Below are positions 35,701 to 43,013 of a stretch of DNA of 64,000 nt, piece after piece. A program made the translations under genes and the position numbers. A model generated the notes under the pieces. It was not told where the DNA came from. It did not search any database and saw only the letters and a list, made by a program, of their open reading frames with translations. The DNA is taken from the NCBI RefSeq assembly GCF_026626335.1, contig NZ_JAPNTZ010000012.1:124001-188000 (forward strand), written 5' to 3'. This stretch comes from Paractinoplanes pyxinae (GTDB taxonomy: Bacteria > Actinomycetota > Actinomycetes > Mycobacteriales > Micromonosporaceae). Position 1 is the stretch's first letter. Every line of letters begins with the position of its first letter.

Positions 35701-36476
35701 CTGAACGGCGACGGCGAAACCGGCTCGGGCGTGCCCCAGGGGCCGGCCTGGCCGTTCAGACCGTCCTCGGCGGACGGCGTCGAAGCGACCGGCGGCAAGG
35801 AAGTCGAAGCGACCGGCGGCAAGGAAGCAGCGGGCGCCGGAACAGCGGGCGGCGCGGATTCGACGGGCGGCGGAGACGCCGGCGGCATGGCGACCAAGGG
35901 CGGCGCGACCGGCGGCTCGTCGACCGGAACCGGCGCCGGAGCGAGCGCGACCGGCTCAGGAGCGACCGGCTCGGGCGTAACCGGCTCGGACACGACCGGC
36001 GACGACGCAACCGGCAACGGCGCGACCGGCGATGGCGCGACCGGCGACGGCGCGACCGGTGACGGCGCGACCGGCTCGACCGGAACCGGAGCCGGCCCGG
36101 GCGGCGACACCGGCCGGTCGTCGAAGTCGAACCCGAAGTCGAAATCGAGATCCGGATCGGGCTGCGGCTTCGGCCGGGCCTGGGTTTCACCCGGCGGAGT
36201 GGCGGCGATCGGCGAAGGCGGAGCGGCCCCGCCGAACAGATCGAGGAACGGCGAATCGATGTCGAGCGCCGTGTCCACCGCCGTCCCGCGCGGCCGCAGC
36301 GGCTGCGGCGACTGGAAGACCCCGACCGCGCCGTGCTCCGGCGCGGCCACGAACTCTTCGGAGCCCTCGTCGGCCGAATCTGACGAGGAGTAGTGGTTCG
36401 TGCGCACTCCGTTACTCTGCCTGCCCTGCGTGTTGGCATCCGCCCGGGGATGACCGTGCGGAACGGGTCCGGTCAT
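32745..36476 (-). CDS. VirB4-like conjugation/secretion ATPase with long Pro-rich N-terminus
   Basis: VirB4 proteins power assembly and substrate transfer in type IV secretion. The 1243-residue product has Walker A AEPGGGKST (Lys860) and Walker B MVGLDEAHF in its C-terminal third. The middle part, about residues 375-820, looks like the VirB4 N-terminal domain. The first 350 residues are low complexity: Pro/Ala/Glu-rich with five-residue repeats of the form SPVAP, and a Lys/Arg-rich patch (APAKRKEKAPAKRKKEKN). This extension is not found in classical VirB4. The ATG follows a GGAG site by seven bases; a GTG 23 codons later is possible. The upstream PrgI-like gene ends 34 bases away. Confidence 0.86.
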   Translation of the reverse strand: MTGPVPHGHPRADANTQGRQSNGVRTNHYSSSDSADEGSEEFVAAPEHGAVGVFQSPQPLRPRGTAVDTALDIDSPFLDLFGGAAPPSPIAATPPGETQARPKPQPDPDLDFDFGFDFDDRPVSPPGPAPVPVEPVAPSPVAPSPVAPSPVAPLPVASSPVVSEPVTPEPVAPEPVALAPAPVPVDEPPVAPPLVAMPPASPPPVESAPPAVPAPAASLPPVASTSLPPVASTPSAEDGLNGQAGPWGTPEPVSPSPFSRAPIGPKADYFQESAGAATAADPDFEDWPDFDNWPPSPQTPAEPAAPAPASTPPLWQTVGGATATPTQAGPVEAYAPQAPPAEAPLPVPATDRAPAKRKEKAPAKRKKEKNLPAQRENKVKQPRPVALRPNKLKFNDRDPVMELEISEIAGHLTFTQSTVTAWYYLPEVRWAFRPDAEREALLSAISEQYAGLAGFRLHLRRTNRPFPADEWARTVDSFTAKPLPDVRGGTSWSDHLVAAQRHLLSVNHAEGQTYLGVTFARRSLGDTFSERVLRIFGRGTSDGERRKLNRAVEQFDEVLNAFGMRGRRVTPQELEWLLFRSVALCMAPPGPLSPVTNGQWDTGDLLALTEQVERYRTPYGSTVKLVNRMTGEERHVAVLSVGRMEPLEIPEKHEPWMHFHERLPWPMELSSRIDILGSGSSFKNLEHRLRMIRSQQLDYAEHGIDAPPELERLAKRALVIGDEMTTGLPVESARAHGWHRIAVGGATREECLERARRLIQLYSRELRISLQHPKNQDQLAREFIPGEPIANTGYVRRMPVKLLAAALPQAASTVGDRRGDLIGRTAGTCRRPVFLDLHFPMEVRERSGLGVFVAEPGGGKSTLMGALGYLNARRGVQVTLLDPSGPLARLCQMPELRPYSRVLNLTGSEQGTLAPYALIPTPVRSEFATGPAGDREFEIAVSNARAERRMLVQDICSMLVPPQVAKEASTATLLRHAVRQVPAEETSTLDDVVRTLQGLDDDEGRELANLLLDTAEMPLALLFFGSPPQHLLGADAALTVITMAGLRLPDLKIEREYWSAEESLALPMLHTAHRLAVRRCYGGSMSSRKMVGLDEAHFMEGWRSGRSFLVRLARDSRKWNLAALVASQNPRDILGLDVQNLVSTVFVGRIAEDQEIASEALRLLRVPVHDGYEATLASLSQVDTSSSSRLGFREFVMRDVDGRVQKVRVDVSYVEGLLEHLDTTPTAAKAAPSVPMLPSDLEV

Positions 36477-36510
36477 GCGCCATCTCCGTGGGAGCGTGCG
36501 AATGAACTGG

Positions 36511-36873
36511 TCATACCAACTCCTCCCGAACCCGGATGCGAGTGGCGACAAGTCTCGGGTCGCGGCGCTCGACCGCCGGCTCGCGCGTGCGGCGCCAGTC
36601 GGTCAGTGCGGTCCGGATGACGACCCGGGCCGGACGGTCGGGGTCGACATGGCGGAACACGTACGACGTGGTGACCATGGCGAGAGCGATCTCCCACGCG
36701 GGGAAGGGATCGAACTCGAAGGTCATCAGGTAGTGCAGGAACATGAACAGCGGAACCAGCGCCACGAACATGCCGTACTGCGCGTAGGGCAGGTGAATGG
36801 GCAGGGTGTAACCGGGGGGGCCCAGATAGACGAGCCGCGCCCGGTAGATGTCGTCGTCGGTCCGAAGCCGCAT
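36511..36873 (-). CDS. PrgI/VirB3-like small membrane protein
   Basis: The 120-residue product has a short cytoplasmic start, two adjacent membrane helices (about residues 34-72, with HYLMTFEFDPFP as the turn), and a basic cytoplasmic tail (TDWRRTREPAVERRDPR). This is the layout of PrgI-family proteins, the Gram-positive VirB3 equivalents, which bind VirB4 at the membrane. It sits immediately upstream of the VirB4-like gene and one base after the VirB2-like gene, the usual order in conjugation operons. Confidence 0.78.
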   Translation of the reverse strand: MRLRTDDDIYRARLVYLGPPGYTLPIHLPYAQYGMFVALVPLFMFLHYLMTFEFDPFPAWEIALAMVTTSYVFRHVDPDRPARVVIRTALTDWRRTREPAVERRDPRLVATRIRVREELV

Positions 36874-36874
36874 C

Positions 36875-37168
36875 TCAGTTGAAGATCAGCTTGATCAGGG
36901 CGTCGCCGACGAAGAACAGGGTCGCGGCGCCGGCGATGAAGGCCAGGCCCACGATGGCGATGGCCGAGCTCGTCAGCACCTTCGAGATCTCGCCCCGGCT
37001 CGCCCGGCCGATGAAGATCACGCCGAGGACGGCGAGCAGGATCGGTGCGATGTTGCTGGCGAAGAAGGTGACGATGCCTTCGGTGTTGATGCCCTTGGGT
37101 TCGGGCGCGGCTAGCGTGGCCTGCTGAAGCACGGCCGCGGCCTGCGTGGCGAGCTCAGTGGCGATCAT
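36875..37168 (-). CDS. TrbC/VirB2-like small membrane protein
   Basis: The 97-residue product is the first gene of the leftward operon. A 30-residue Ala-rich head is followed by two membrane helices (FFASNIAPILLAVLGVIFIG and IAIVGLAFIAGAATLFFVG) with a short basic loop GRASRGEISK between them. This matches the VirB2/TrbC pilin-like or TcpD-like subunits of type IV systems. The ATG has a GGGGAGG ribosome site seven bases upstream. A stem-loop and a perfect palindrome precede it. Confidence 0.76.
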   Translation of the reverse strand: MIATELATQAAAVLQQATLAAPEPKGINTEGIVTFFASNIAPILLAVLGVIFIGRASRGEISKVLTSSAIAIVGLAFIAGAATLFFVGDALIKLIFN

Positions 37169-37182
37169 CGGTAAACCTCCCC

Positions 37183-37208
37183 GTGCCCGGCTAGGGGGTT
37201 CCGGGCAC
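37183..37208 (-). promoter_or_regulatory. Stem-loop in the leader of the type IV-like operon
   Basis: GTGCCCGG and CCGGGCAC form an 8-bp stem around a 10-base loop, ending a few bases before the ribosome site of the first gene. It could modulate initiation or limit transcription into the operon. Confidence 0.4.
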
Positions 37209-37217
37209 GCTGCAGTT

Positions 37218-37229
37218 GTGAAGCTTCAC
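37218..37229. promoter_or_regulatory. Perfect 12-bp palindrome GTGAAGCTTCAC
   Basis: This perfect palindrome lies about 50 bases upstream of the first type IV-like gene, where an operator would be expected. No regulator gene lies next to it, so a global or distant repressor is the likely reader if it is a real site. Confidence 0.4.
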
Positions 37230-37464
37230 GGCATCGCCCATATCGTGCTACTTCCCACCCTGCGCGTCGAGTGAGCCGTTCGGGCATTGCCATGCTCGTC
37301 TGCTCTCTCCGGTTCCTGCAAATGATGCCTAGTTCCGAAGAGTACGGCCCGCCGTTCTTGGCTACAAGCGTCCGAAACGTTACGCAAGGTGATGGCGTGC
37401 GTGAAATTGAGTTACGGGCCATCGTACGCACGTGCGACAACCCCGCCCGCCGTACCCTCGGTCC

Positions 37465-38361
37465 GTGACGACGGAGCGGACGGATGCGCAGGTCGCGGGG
37501 CGGGCACTGATGCATATGGATCACCCGGTCGTGATGGGCATCCTGAACGTCACGCCCGATTCCTTCTCGGACGGCGGGAAATACACGGACGTGGACGCCG
37601 CCGTCCGGCACGGCATCGAGTTGCATCGGGCGGGCGCGGACATCGTGGACGTGGGCGGCGAGTCGACCCGCCCCGGGGCTGAGCGCGTCGACGCCGAGAC
37701 CGAGATCGCGCGGGTCGTGCCGGTCATCGCCGAGCTGGCCCGGGCCGGTGTGCCGCTGAGCATCGACACCACCCGGGCCGCGGTCGCCCTGGCCGCCCTG
37801 GAGGCGGGCGCGTCGGTGATCAACGACGTGTCGGGCGGGCTGGCCGACCGGGGCATGGCCGGCGTCGCGGCCGAGGTCGGCTGCCCCTGGATCCTCATGC
37901 ACTGGCGGGGGCACTCGCGGCACATGACCGAGCTCGCGGTCTATCGCGACGTCGTTTCCGAGGTACGCGACGAGCTGCTCGAACGCGTCGGCGAGGCCAC
38001 GGCGGCGGGCGTCGGGGAGTCGCAGATCATCCTCGATCCCGGGCTCGGCTTCGCCAAGACGGCCGAGCACAACTGGGCCCTCAGCGCCCACCTCGACGTG
38101 CTCATCGATCTGGGCTACCCGGTCCTCTTCGCCGCCAGCCGCAAGACCTACCTGGGCCGGTTGCTGGCCGGTCCGGACGGCGCCCCGCGGGCGGTCGAGG
38201 ACCGTGAGGCGGCCACCCTGGCCACGTCGGTTCTGGCCGTGGCGGCCGGGGCCTGGGGCGTACGGGTCCACGACGTGACCGCCACGGCCGACGCGCTCGC
38301 CGTCTGGCGCGCGACCGGTTCGCCGCGGCTGCGCACAGTGTCCGCGAATGAGAAGGAGTGA
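37465..38361 (+). CDS. folP: Dihydropteroate synthase
   Basis: FolP condenses 6-hydroxymethyl-dihydropterin pyrophosphate with p-aminobenzoate to dihydropteroate; it is the sulfonamide target. The 298-residue product has the signatures MGILNVTPDSFSDGG and IVDVGGESTRPGA, then SIDTTRAAVA, SVINDVSGG and LDPGLGFAKT. The GTG used is before TTERTDAQV; an ATG 27 codons into the open frame is also possible. It starts the folP-folB-folK-DUF3180 run, each joined by four-base overlaps. In many actinobacteria folP directly follows folE, but here 16.7 kb intervenes. Confidence 0.97.
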   Translation: MTTERTDAQVAGRALMHMDHPVVMGILNVTPDSFSDGGKYTDVDAAVRHGIELHRAGADIVDVGGESTRPGAERVDAETEIARVVPVIAELARAGVPLSIDTTRAAVALAALEAGASVINDVSGGLADRGMAGVAAEVGCPWILMHWRGHSRHMTELAVYRDVVSEVRDELLERVGEATAAGVGESQIILDPGLGFAKTAEHNWALSAHLDVLIDLGYPVLFAASRKTYLGRLLAGPDGAPRAVEDREAATLATSVLAVAAGAWGVRVHDVTATADALAVWRATGSPRLRTVSANEKE

Positions 38362-38729
38362 ACGGGGTGGAGGGTCGGATCACGCTGACCGGGCTGCGGG
38401 TGCGCGGCCGGCACGGCGTCTTCGAGTTCGAGCGCGAGCAGGGCCAGGACTTCGTGATCGACGTGCACCTCGACCTCGATCTGGGGCCGGCCGTGGCCAG
38501 CGACCACGTCAACGACACCGTCCACTACGGCGAGCTGGCCGGGCGCCTGGCCGAGATCGTCGGCGGGGAGCCGGTCAATCTCATCGAGACGCTGGCCGAT
38601 CGGCTGCTGACCGCCTGCCTGGACGATCCGCGCGTCTCGGCGGCCGAGGTCACCGTCCACAAGCCGCAGGCCCCGATCCCGCTCGAGTTCGCCGATGTGG
38701 CGGTCACCCTGCGCCGGAGCCGGGCGTGA
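38358..38729 (+). CDS. folB: Dihydroneopterin aldolase
   Basis: FolB cleaves dihydroneopterin to 6-hydroxymethyl-dihydropterin and glycolaldehyde. The 123-residue product has the family start ITLTGLRVRGRHGVF, the VNDTVHYGEL block with the catalytic-region Tyr, and the terminal VHKPQAPIP with the conserved Lys. The protein forms octamers in known relatives. The GTG start overlaps the folP stop by four bases; a second GTG nine bases later is the alternative. Confidence 0.96.
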   Translation: MNGVEGRITLTGLRVRGRHGVFEFEREQGQDFVIDVHLDLDLGPAVASDHVNDTVHYGELAGRLAEIVGGEPVNLIETLADRLLTACLDDPRVSAAEVTVHKPQAPIPLEFADVAVTLRRSRA

Positions 38730-39253
38730 CCCGGGCCGTTCTCTCCCTGGGCAGCAACCTCGGCGACCGGGAGCAGCACCTGCGGGGAGCGGTCGCCGCG
38801 CTGCGCGGGGTGGTCGAGCGCTGCTCCGGGATCTACGAGACCCCGCCCTGGGGTGACGCCGACCAACCCTCGTACCTCAATGCGGTCTTGCTCGTCTCGG
38901 ACCCGGAAGCGGAGCCCCGTGATTGGCTGAAGCGCGCCCAGGCCATCGAAACTGCGGCCGAGCGCGTACGCGATCCGGAGCGCCGCTTCGGCCCGCGGAC
39001 CCTCGACGTCGACGTCATCACGGTCTGGGACGCTCAGGGCCGGCCGGTGCTCAGCGACGACCCCGGCCTGACCCTGCCGCACCCCCGCGCGTACCTGCGG
39101 GCTTTCGTGCTGCGGCCGTGGCTCGACATCCAGCCGGATGCCGTCCTGCCCGGACACGGTCCGGTCGCCGCCTTGCTGGCCACGCCCGAGGTGGCGGGCG
39201 ACCTCGCCGGTCTGACGGCCCGACCCGATCTCGCACTAGAGTCGTCTTTGTGA
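38726..39253 (+). CDS. folK: 6-hydroxymethyl-dihydropterin pyrophosphokinase
   Basis: FolK transfers pyrophosphate from ATP to the pterin that FolP uses next. The 175-residue product has the LSLGSNLGDRE start, the ETPPWGDADQPSYLNAV pterin-binding region, and the HPPK signature RFGPRTLDVDVI with the metal-binding Asp pair. The start overlaps folB by four bases (GTGA) and the end overlaps the DUF3180 gene in the same way. Confidence 0.97.
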   Translation: MTRAVLSLGSNLGDREQHLRGAVAALRGVVERCSGIYETPPWGDADQPSYLNAVLLVSDPEAEPRDWLKRAQAIETAAERVRDPERRFGPRTLDVDVITVWDAQGRPVLSDDPGLTLPHPRAYLRAFVLRPWLDIQPDAVLPGHGPVAALLATPEVAGDLAGLTARPDLALESSL

Positions 39254-39768
39254 GCAGCAACCCGCAGGCGCCCCAGTCGGACCCGTCGATGCGCCCGACC
39301 AGCATCTCCGTGCTGGTGGTCGCGGGCCTGGCCAGTGCCGCCGTGGGTTGGCTGCTGCTCAGCTTCTCGTACTCGACACTGCCCGACCTGCCGTGGTCGC
39401 CGGTGATCGTCCTGGCCGTGCTCGCGGTGGCCGAGGGCCTGCTCGCGCAGAACACGGCGGCCCGCATCCAGCGCAAGCCGGGCGCGCCCCGGGTCGACCC
39501 GCTCGCGGTCGCCCGCTACGTCGCCCTGGCCAAGGCGTCCTCACTGGTCGGCGCGATCTCGGCCGGGTTCTCGGTGGGCCTGCTGGCCTGGCTGGCCATG
39601 GAGCCCACGCAGGCCGCGCACAACGATCTGCCGGTCGCCGTGGGCGGCGCGGTCTCGGCGGCGGCGCTGGTCGGCGCGGCTCTCTGGCTCGAGCGGGCCT
39701 GCCGCATCCCCGAGCAGCCCGACTCCAAGGACGAGAACGAGCCGGGTCGACCCACCGGCCTACTCTGA
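39250..39768 (+). CDS. DUF3180 membrane protein
   Basis: The 172-residue product has four membrane helices arranged as two hairpins and a charged C-terminal tail (CRIPEQPDSKDENE). It fits DUF3180, a family that nearly always follows folK in actinobacteria but has no known function. The GTG start overlaps folK by four bases, so it is co-translated with folate genes. Confidence 0.85.
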   Translation: MSSNPQAPQSDPSMRPTSISVLVVAGLASAAVGWLLLSFSYSTLPDLPWSPVIVLAVLAVAEGLLAQNTAARIQRKPGAPRVDPLAVARYVALAKASSLVGAISAGFSVGLLAWLAMEPTQAAHNDLPVAVGGAVSAAALVGAALWLERACRIPEQPDSKDENEPGRPTGLL

Positions 39769-39882
39769 GGCCTGCGACCCACCCCCTGTTTCCGGCCTTG
39801 AACTGAGACCGACTCGTATCCGTATGCTCTGGGCGGCGTGCGTCTGATGCCGCACGGTGGGCGCACACGAGGAGGCGCGACG

Positions 39883-41130
39883 ATGGCGTACGACGACTCG
39901 ACCTACCGTCGGCAGACCGAGGATCCCACCCCGACCGATCCGGCCGCCTACCGGGCCAACACGCTGGCCGCGGCCGAGCAGCGCCGGCGGGCCGAGGAGC
40001 TCGACGGCGCCGGCGAGACCACGGCCGACGTGCTGCGCCGGGCCGAGGCCGACGAGGACGGCCGCGACCGGCTCGGCATCCACCTCGGCTGGGAAGTGAT
40101 CCTGCTGCTGGCCGCAGCGGCGATCGGGTTCCTGCTGTGGCGCCTCGAACCGGACAGCCTGCGCCGCCCCGCCCTCGACGACCTGCTCGTCACCGGCGCC
40201 GCGATCGGCCTGCTGGCACTGGGCGCGGGCCTGACCCTGCGGGCCGGCGTGCCCAACCTGGCGCTCGGCCCGATCGCCCTGGCCGCCTCCCTGCAGTACG
40301 CCGAGCAGGGCGACCAGGGCCTGGTCAAGGCGATGGTCCCGGCGCTGGTCTTCGCGGCCGCGGGGGCGATCGTGCTCGCCCTGATCGTCCTCGTGCTGCA
40401 CGTGCCGGGCTGGGCGGCGACGCTCGCGGCCGCCCTCGGGGTGGTCGTCTACGACCAGCTGCGCGTCGCCCCGGTCGCCGTCCAGGGCACCTACGACCCC
40501 ACTGATCAGGCCTTCTTCCTGTTCGGCGGGTTCGCCGTGCTCGCTGTGCTCGGGGGCGCCCTGGGCACGGTCACGCCGGTGCGGCGCTGGCTGGGCCGTT
40601 TGCGTCCGACCGGCGACCCGGCCAGGCGCCGGGGCGCGGTCGTGGGGCCGCCGGTGTTCGGCGCGCTGATTCTGTCCTCGCTCTTCGCGGTGGCCGCGGG
40701 CACCCTGCTGGCCACCCAGTCCGACGGGCCGATCGTCCCGGGCACCGGCTTCGAGTGGACGGGCATCGCCCTCGGCCTGGCCATGCTGGCCGGCACCAGC
40801 GCGTACGGGCGTCGGGGCGGCCTGTTCGGCACGCTGTTCGCCGTCGCCGCCCTGACGCTGTTTCTCGACTACGCCGACCGGCGCGAGTTCGACATCTCGC
40901 TGTTCGCGATCGCCGGCTGTGTCCTGGCGGGCGGCCTGGTCGTGACGCGGCTCGTCGAGACGTACGGGCGGCCGCTGCACCCGGCCGGCCCGGCCGACTG
41001 GAACGCCGCCCCGGCCGCCGGCGGCAACAACTGGCAGCCCGATCTGCCCGAGACCTGGTCGACCGCCTCCACGACCCCGCGCGCCGACCGCTGGGACTCC
41101 GGTCCCTGGGGTACGGGCACTGGTCAATGA
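39883..41130 (+). CDS. Multi-helix membrane protein resembling ABC permeases of the BPD_transp_2 type
   Basis: The 415-residue product has a charged N-terminal region (residues 1-60, many Glu and Arg), then about nine or ten membrane helices. A segment LTLRAGVPNLALGPIALAAS looks like the conserved loop of sugar or branched-chain amino acid ABC permeases. No ATPase or binding-protein gene is beside it, so either partners are elsewhere or the resemblance is only of fold. The C-terminus is Trp/Pro-rich and cytoplasmic. The ATG follows a GAGGAGG site by six bases. Confidence 0.7.
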   Translation: MAYDDSTYRRQTEDPTPTDPAAYRANTLAAAEQRRRAEELDGAGETTADVLRRAEADEDGRDRLGIHLGWEVILLLAAAAIGFLLWRLEPDSLRRPALDDLLVTGAAIGLLALGAGLTLRAGVPNLALGPIALAASLQYAEQGDQGLVKAMVPALVFAAAGAIVLALIVLVLHVPGWAATLAAALGVVVYDQLRVAPVAVQGTYDPTDQAFFLFGGFAVLAVLGGALGTVTPVRRWLGRLRPTGDPARRRGAVVGPPVFGALILSSLFAVAAGTLLATQSDGPIVPGTGFEWTGIALGLAMLAGTSAYGRRGGLFGTLFAVAALTLFLDYADRREFDISLFAIAGCVLAGGLVVTRLVETYGRPLHPAGPADWNAAPAAGGNNWQPDLPETWSTASTTPRADRWDSGPWGTGTGQ

Positions 41131-41161
41131 CCGTACGCCGGGTCGGCCTATGCTCTTGGTC

Positions 41162-41455
41162 ATGACCTCTCCGAGCTTCGCCGAGCTGGACGCCCTGCCC
41201 ACCGAGGAGCTGCGCGAGCGCGCCTTCCACCGGGCGCGGGAGCGGCGCGACGTCGGCTTCTTCTGGTCGGTCTTCAAGCACCTGCCCAACGCCGACGAGG
41301 CGGCCGAGCTCGACGGCGCGCCCAACTCGATCGGCCCCACGGTCGACGAGGCGTTCGCGCTCTGGCGTGAGCTCGAGGGGCACGGGTACGGCGAGAACGA
41401 ACCCCTGCTGCGGGCCGCGTTCATCGACTACCTGCAGAAGCACGAAGGTCACTGA
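41162..41455 (+). CDS. Small soluble protein of unknown function
   Basis: I do not recognise this 97-residue acidic protein. It is mostly helical, with no membrane segment; blocks are LPTEELRERAFHRARERRD, FFWSVFKHLPNADEA and EPLLRAAFIDYLQKH. Coding is supported by strong third-position GC and an in-frame ATG near the end of the preceding membrane gene (31-base gap), so it may share that transcript. Confidence 0.72.
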   Translation: MTSPSFAELDALPTEELRERAFHRARERRDVGFFWSVFKHLPNADEAAELDGAPNSIGPTVDEAFALWRELEGHGYGENEPLLRAAFIDYLQKHEGH

Positions 41456-41510
41456 GAGTCATCGATAATCGTCGTTTGAAATGAGCCGCGCGCCGGGAAA
41501 TTAGCGGCGC

Positions 41511-42002
41511 ATGGCTCTCGGTAACCGTTACAAGTCTGCGCCTGGTGCGGGCACGCTGGCCGCGCTCATATTGGTTCTCGTCTTCGGCAGCCCCTGGTAT
41601 GCCGAATGGGCGATCAAGAACACCAACCCCGAGACGGCCGGCGGCTGGTTCCTCAACCTGCTCGCCTGGCCGCGCTGGTCCTTCGACTCCGACGACTCCC
41701 TGCGCGAGATCATCGTCGGCGACCTCAAGGCGATCCTGCTGGTCGTGCTGACCGCGCTGTTCCTCTACCTGCTGCCCGGTTCGCAGCTGGCCCGGGCCCG
41801 CGGCACGATCAGCCAGTTCTTCGCCGGCTGGGCCTCCTACGTCTTCGCGGCGGGCTTCGCCGCCCTGTTCACCACGCTGTTCCTGGCCGACCCGTCGCTG
41901 GTGTCGGCCTTCCGGGCGGCCAGCAACGGCGCCTCGTACGGGCTCTTCGTCGGCTGGATCGTCGGCCTGGCCACCCTGGGCGGCTACCGAGGAACCCGCT
42001 AG
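41511..42002 (+). CDS. Four-helix membrane protein of unknown function
   Basis: The 163-residue product has four likely membrane helices: AALILVLVFGSPWYAEWAI, ILLVVLTALFLYLLPG, YVFAAGFAALFTTLFLA and YGLFVGWIVGLATLGGY. An outer loop after helix 1 is rich in Trp. No family is recognised. It ends four bases before the convergent ABC ATPase gene. Confidence 0.72.
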   Translation: MALGNRYKSAPGAGTLAALILVLVFGSPWYAEWAIKNTNPETAGGWFLNLLAWPRWSFDSDDSLREIIVGDLKAILLVVLTALFLYLLPGSQLARARGTISQFFAGWASYVFAAGFAALFTTLFLADPSLVSAFRAASNGASYGLFVGWIVGLATLGGYRGTR

Positions 42003-42006
42003 CCGA

Positions 42007-43011
42007 TCAGGCCGCGGGACGGCTCTCGCGGCTGTGCTCCTCGAAGAGCCCGGCCCGCGAGACCGTCCCGATGGCCTGACCGTTCTCGACCACGACCACC
42101 TCGCTCACGTCAGCCGCCAGCATCGCGGCGAGCGCGTCGTAGAGCGTGCCGCCGGCGTCGACGGTCGGCTTGCCGTCCGCCGTCGCGCCCGCTTGCAACG
42201 CCGTACGGATCGGGGTGACCGCGAGCCGTCGGATGCCCCGGTCGGCCCCAACAAAGTCGGCCACCGCCGCGGATGCGGGCCGGCTCAGCAGTTCGGCCGG
42301 GGGAGCGTACTGCCGCAAGGTCCCACCCTCGCCCAGCACCGCGATCCGATCGCCCAGCCGCACGGCCTCGTCGATGTCGTGGGTGACCAGCACGATCGTC
42401 TTGCGCACGGTGGCCTGCAGCTTGAGGAACTCTTCCTGCAGCCGGCCGCGGGCGATCGGGTCGACCGCCGAGAACGGCTCGTCCATCAGCAGCACCAGCG
42501 GGTCGGCGGCCAGGGCCCGGGCCACGCCCACCCGCTGCCGCTGACCGCCGGAGAGCTCGTGCGGATAGCGCTTGGAGTAGCGGGCCGGATCGAGGCCGAC
42601 CAGCTCCAGCAGCTCGTCCGAGCGGGCCGCGATCTTCGCCTTGTCCCAGCCCAGCATGCGCGGCACGGTGCCGACGTTCGTGCGGATGTTCTGGTGCGGG
42701 AACAGGCCCACGTTCTGGATCACGTAGCCGATGTGCCGCCGCAGCTCGACCGGGTTGCGCTCGAGCACGTTCTGGCCGTCGATGAGGATCCGGCCGTGGG
42801 TCGGCTCGATGAGCCGGTTGATCATGCGCAGGATCGTGGACTTGCCGCAGCCGGACGGCCCGATCAGCACGGCCAGTTCGCCGGCGCGCACCTCGAGGCT
42901 GAAGTCGCCCACCGCGACCGTGCCGTCGGGGTAGGTCTTGCCGACGTCCTCGAGCGTGATCGAGGCCGCACTCCTGTCGCGCCCAGGCTCGTTGATCGCG
43001 GTAGCGTCCAC
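42007..43011 (-). CDS. Osmoprotectant (glycine betaine/choline) ABC transporter ATPase with CBS domain
   Basis: The 334-residue product has Walker A GPSGCGKST, the LSGGQRQRVGVARAL signature, Walker B LVLLMDEPF and a C-terminal CBS region (DAGGTLYDALAAMLAADVSEVVVVENG). OpuCA/ProV-type ATPases use CBS domains to sense ionic strength or cyclic di-AMP. It pairs with the two permease genes and the binding protein transcribed the other way. Its GTG start is only two bases from the first permease ATG. Its purine-rich ribosome site (AGGAGAGGAAGG) lies inside the first codons of that permease gene, on the opposite strand. Confidence 0.93.
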   Translation of the reverse strand: MDATAINEPGRDRSAASITLEDVGKTYPDGTVAVGDFSLEVRAGELAVLIGPSGCGKSTILRMINRLIEPTHGRILIDGQNVLERNPVELRRHIGYVIQNVGLFPHQNIRTNVGTVPRMLGWDKAKIAARSDELLELVGLDPARYSKRYPHELSGGQRQRVGVARALAADPLVLLMDEPFSAVDPIARGRLQEEFLKLQATVRKTIVLVTHDIDEAVRLGDRIAVLGEGGTLRQYAPPAELLSRPASAAVADFVGADRGIRRLAVTPIRTALQAGATADGKPTVDAGGTLYDALAAMLAADVSEVVVVENGQAIGTVSRAGLFEEHSRESRPAA

Positions 43012-43013
43012 GT

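Noticed and set aside
32451..36062. A rightward open frame of about 1200 codons opposite the VirB4-like gene.
   Set aside because: The Walker motifs and family blocks are in the other strand. The rightward product is Arg/Gly/His-rich without motifs.
35680..36393. A rightward frame rich in Gly-Ala-Thr-Gly-Asp repeats, like a PE-PGRS protein.
   Set aside because: It is the complement of the SPVAP repeats in the N-terminal tail of the VirB4-like protein and has no start signal of its own.
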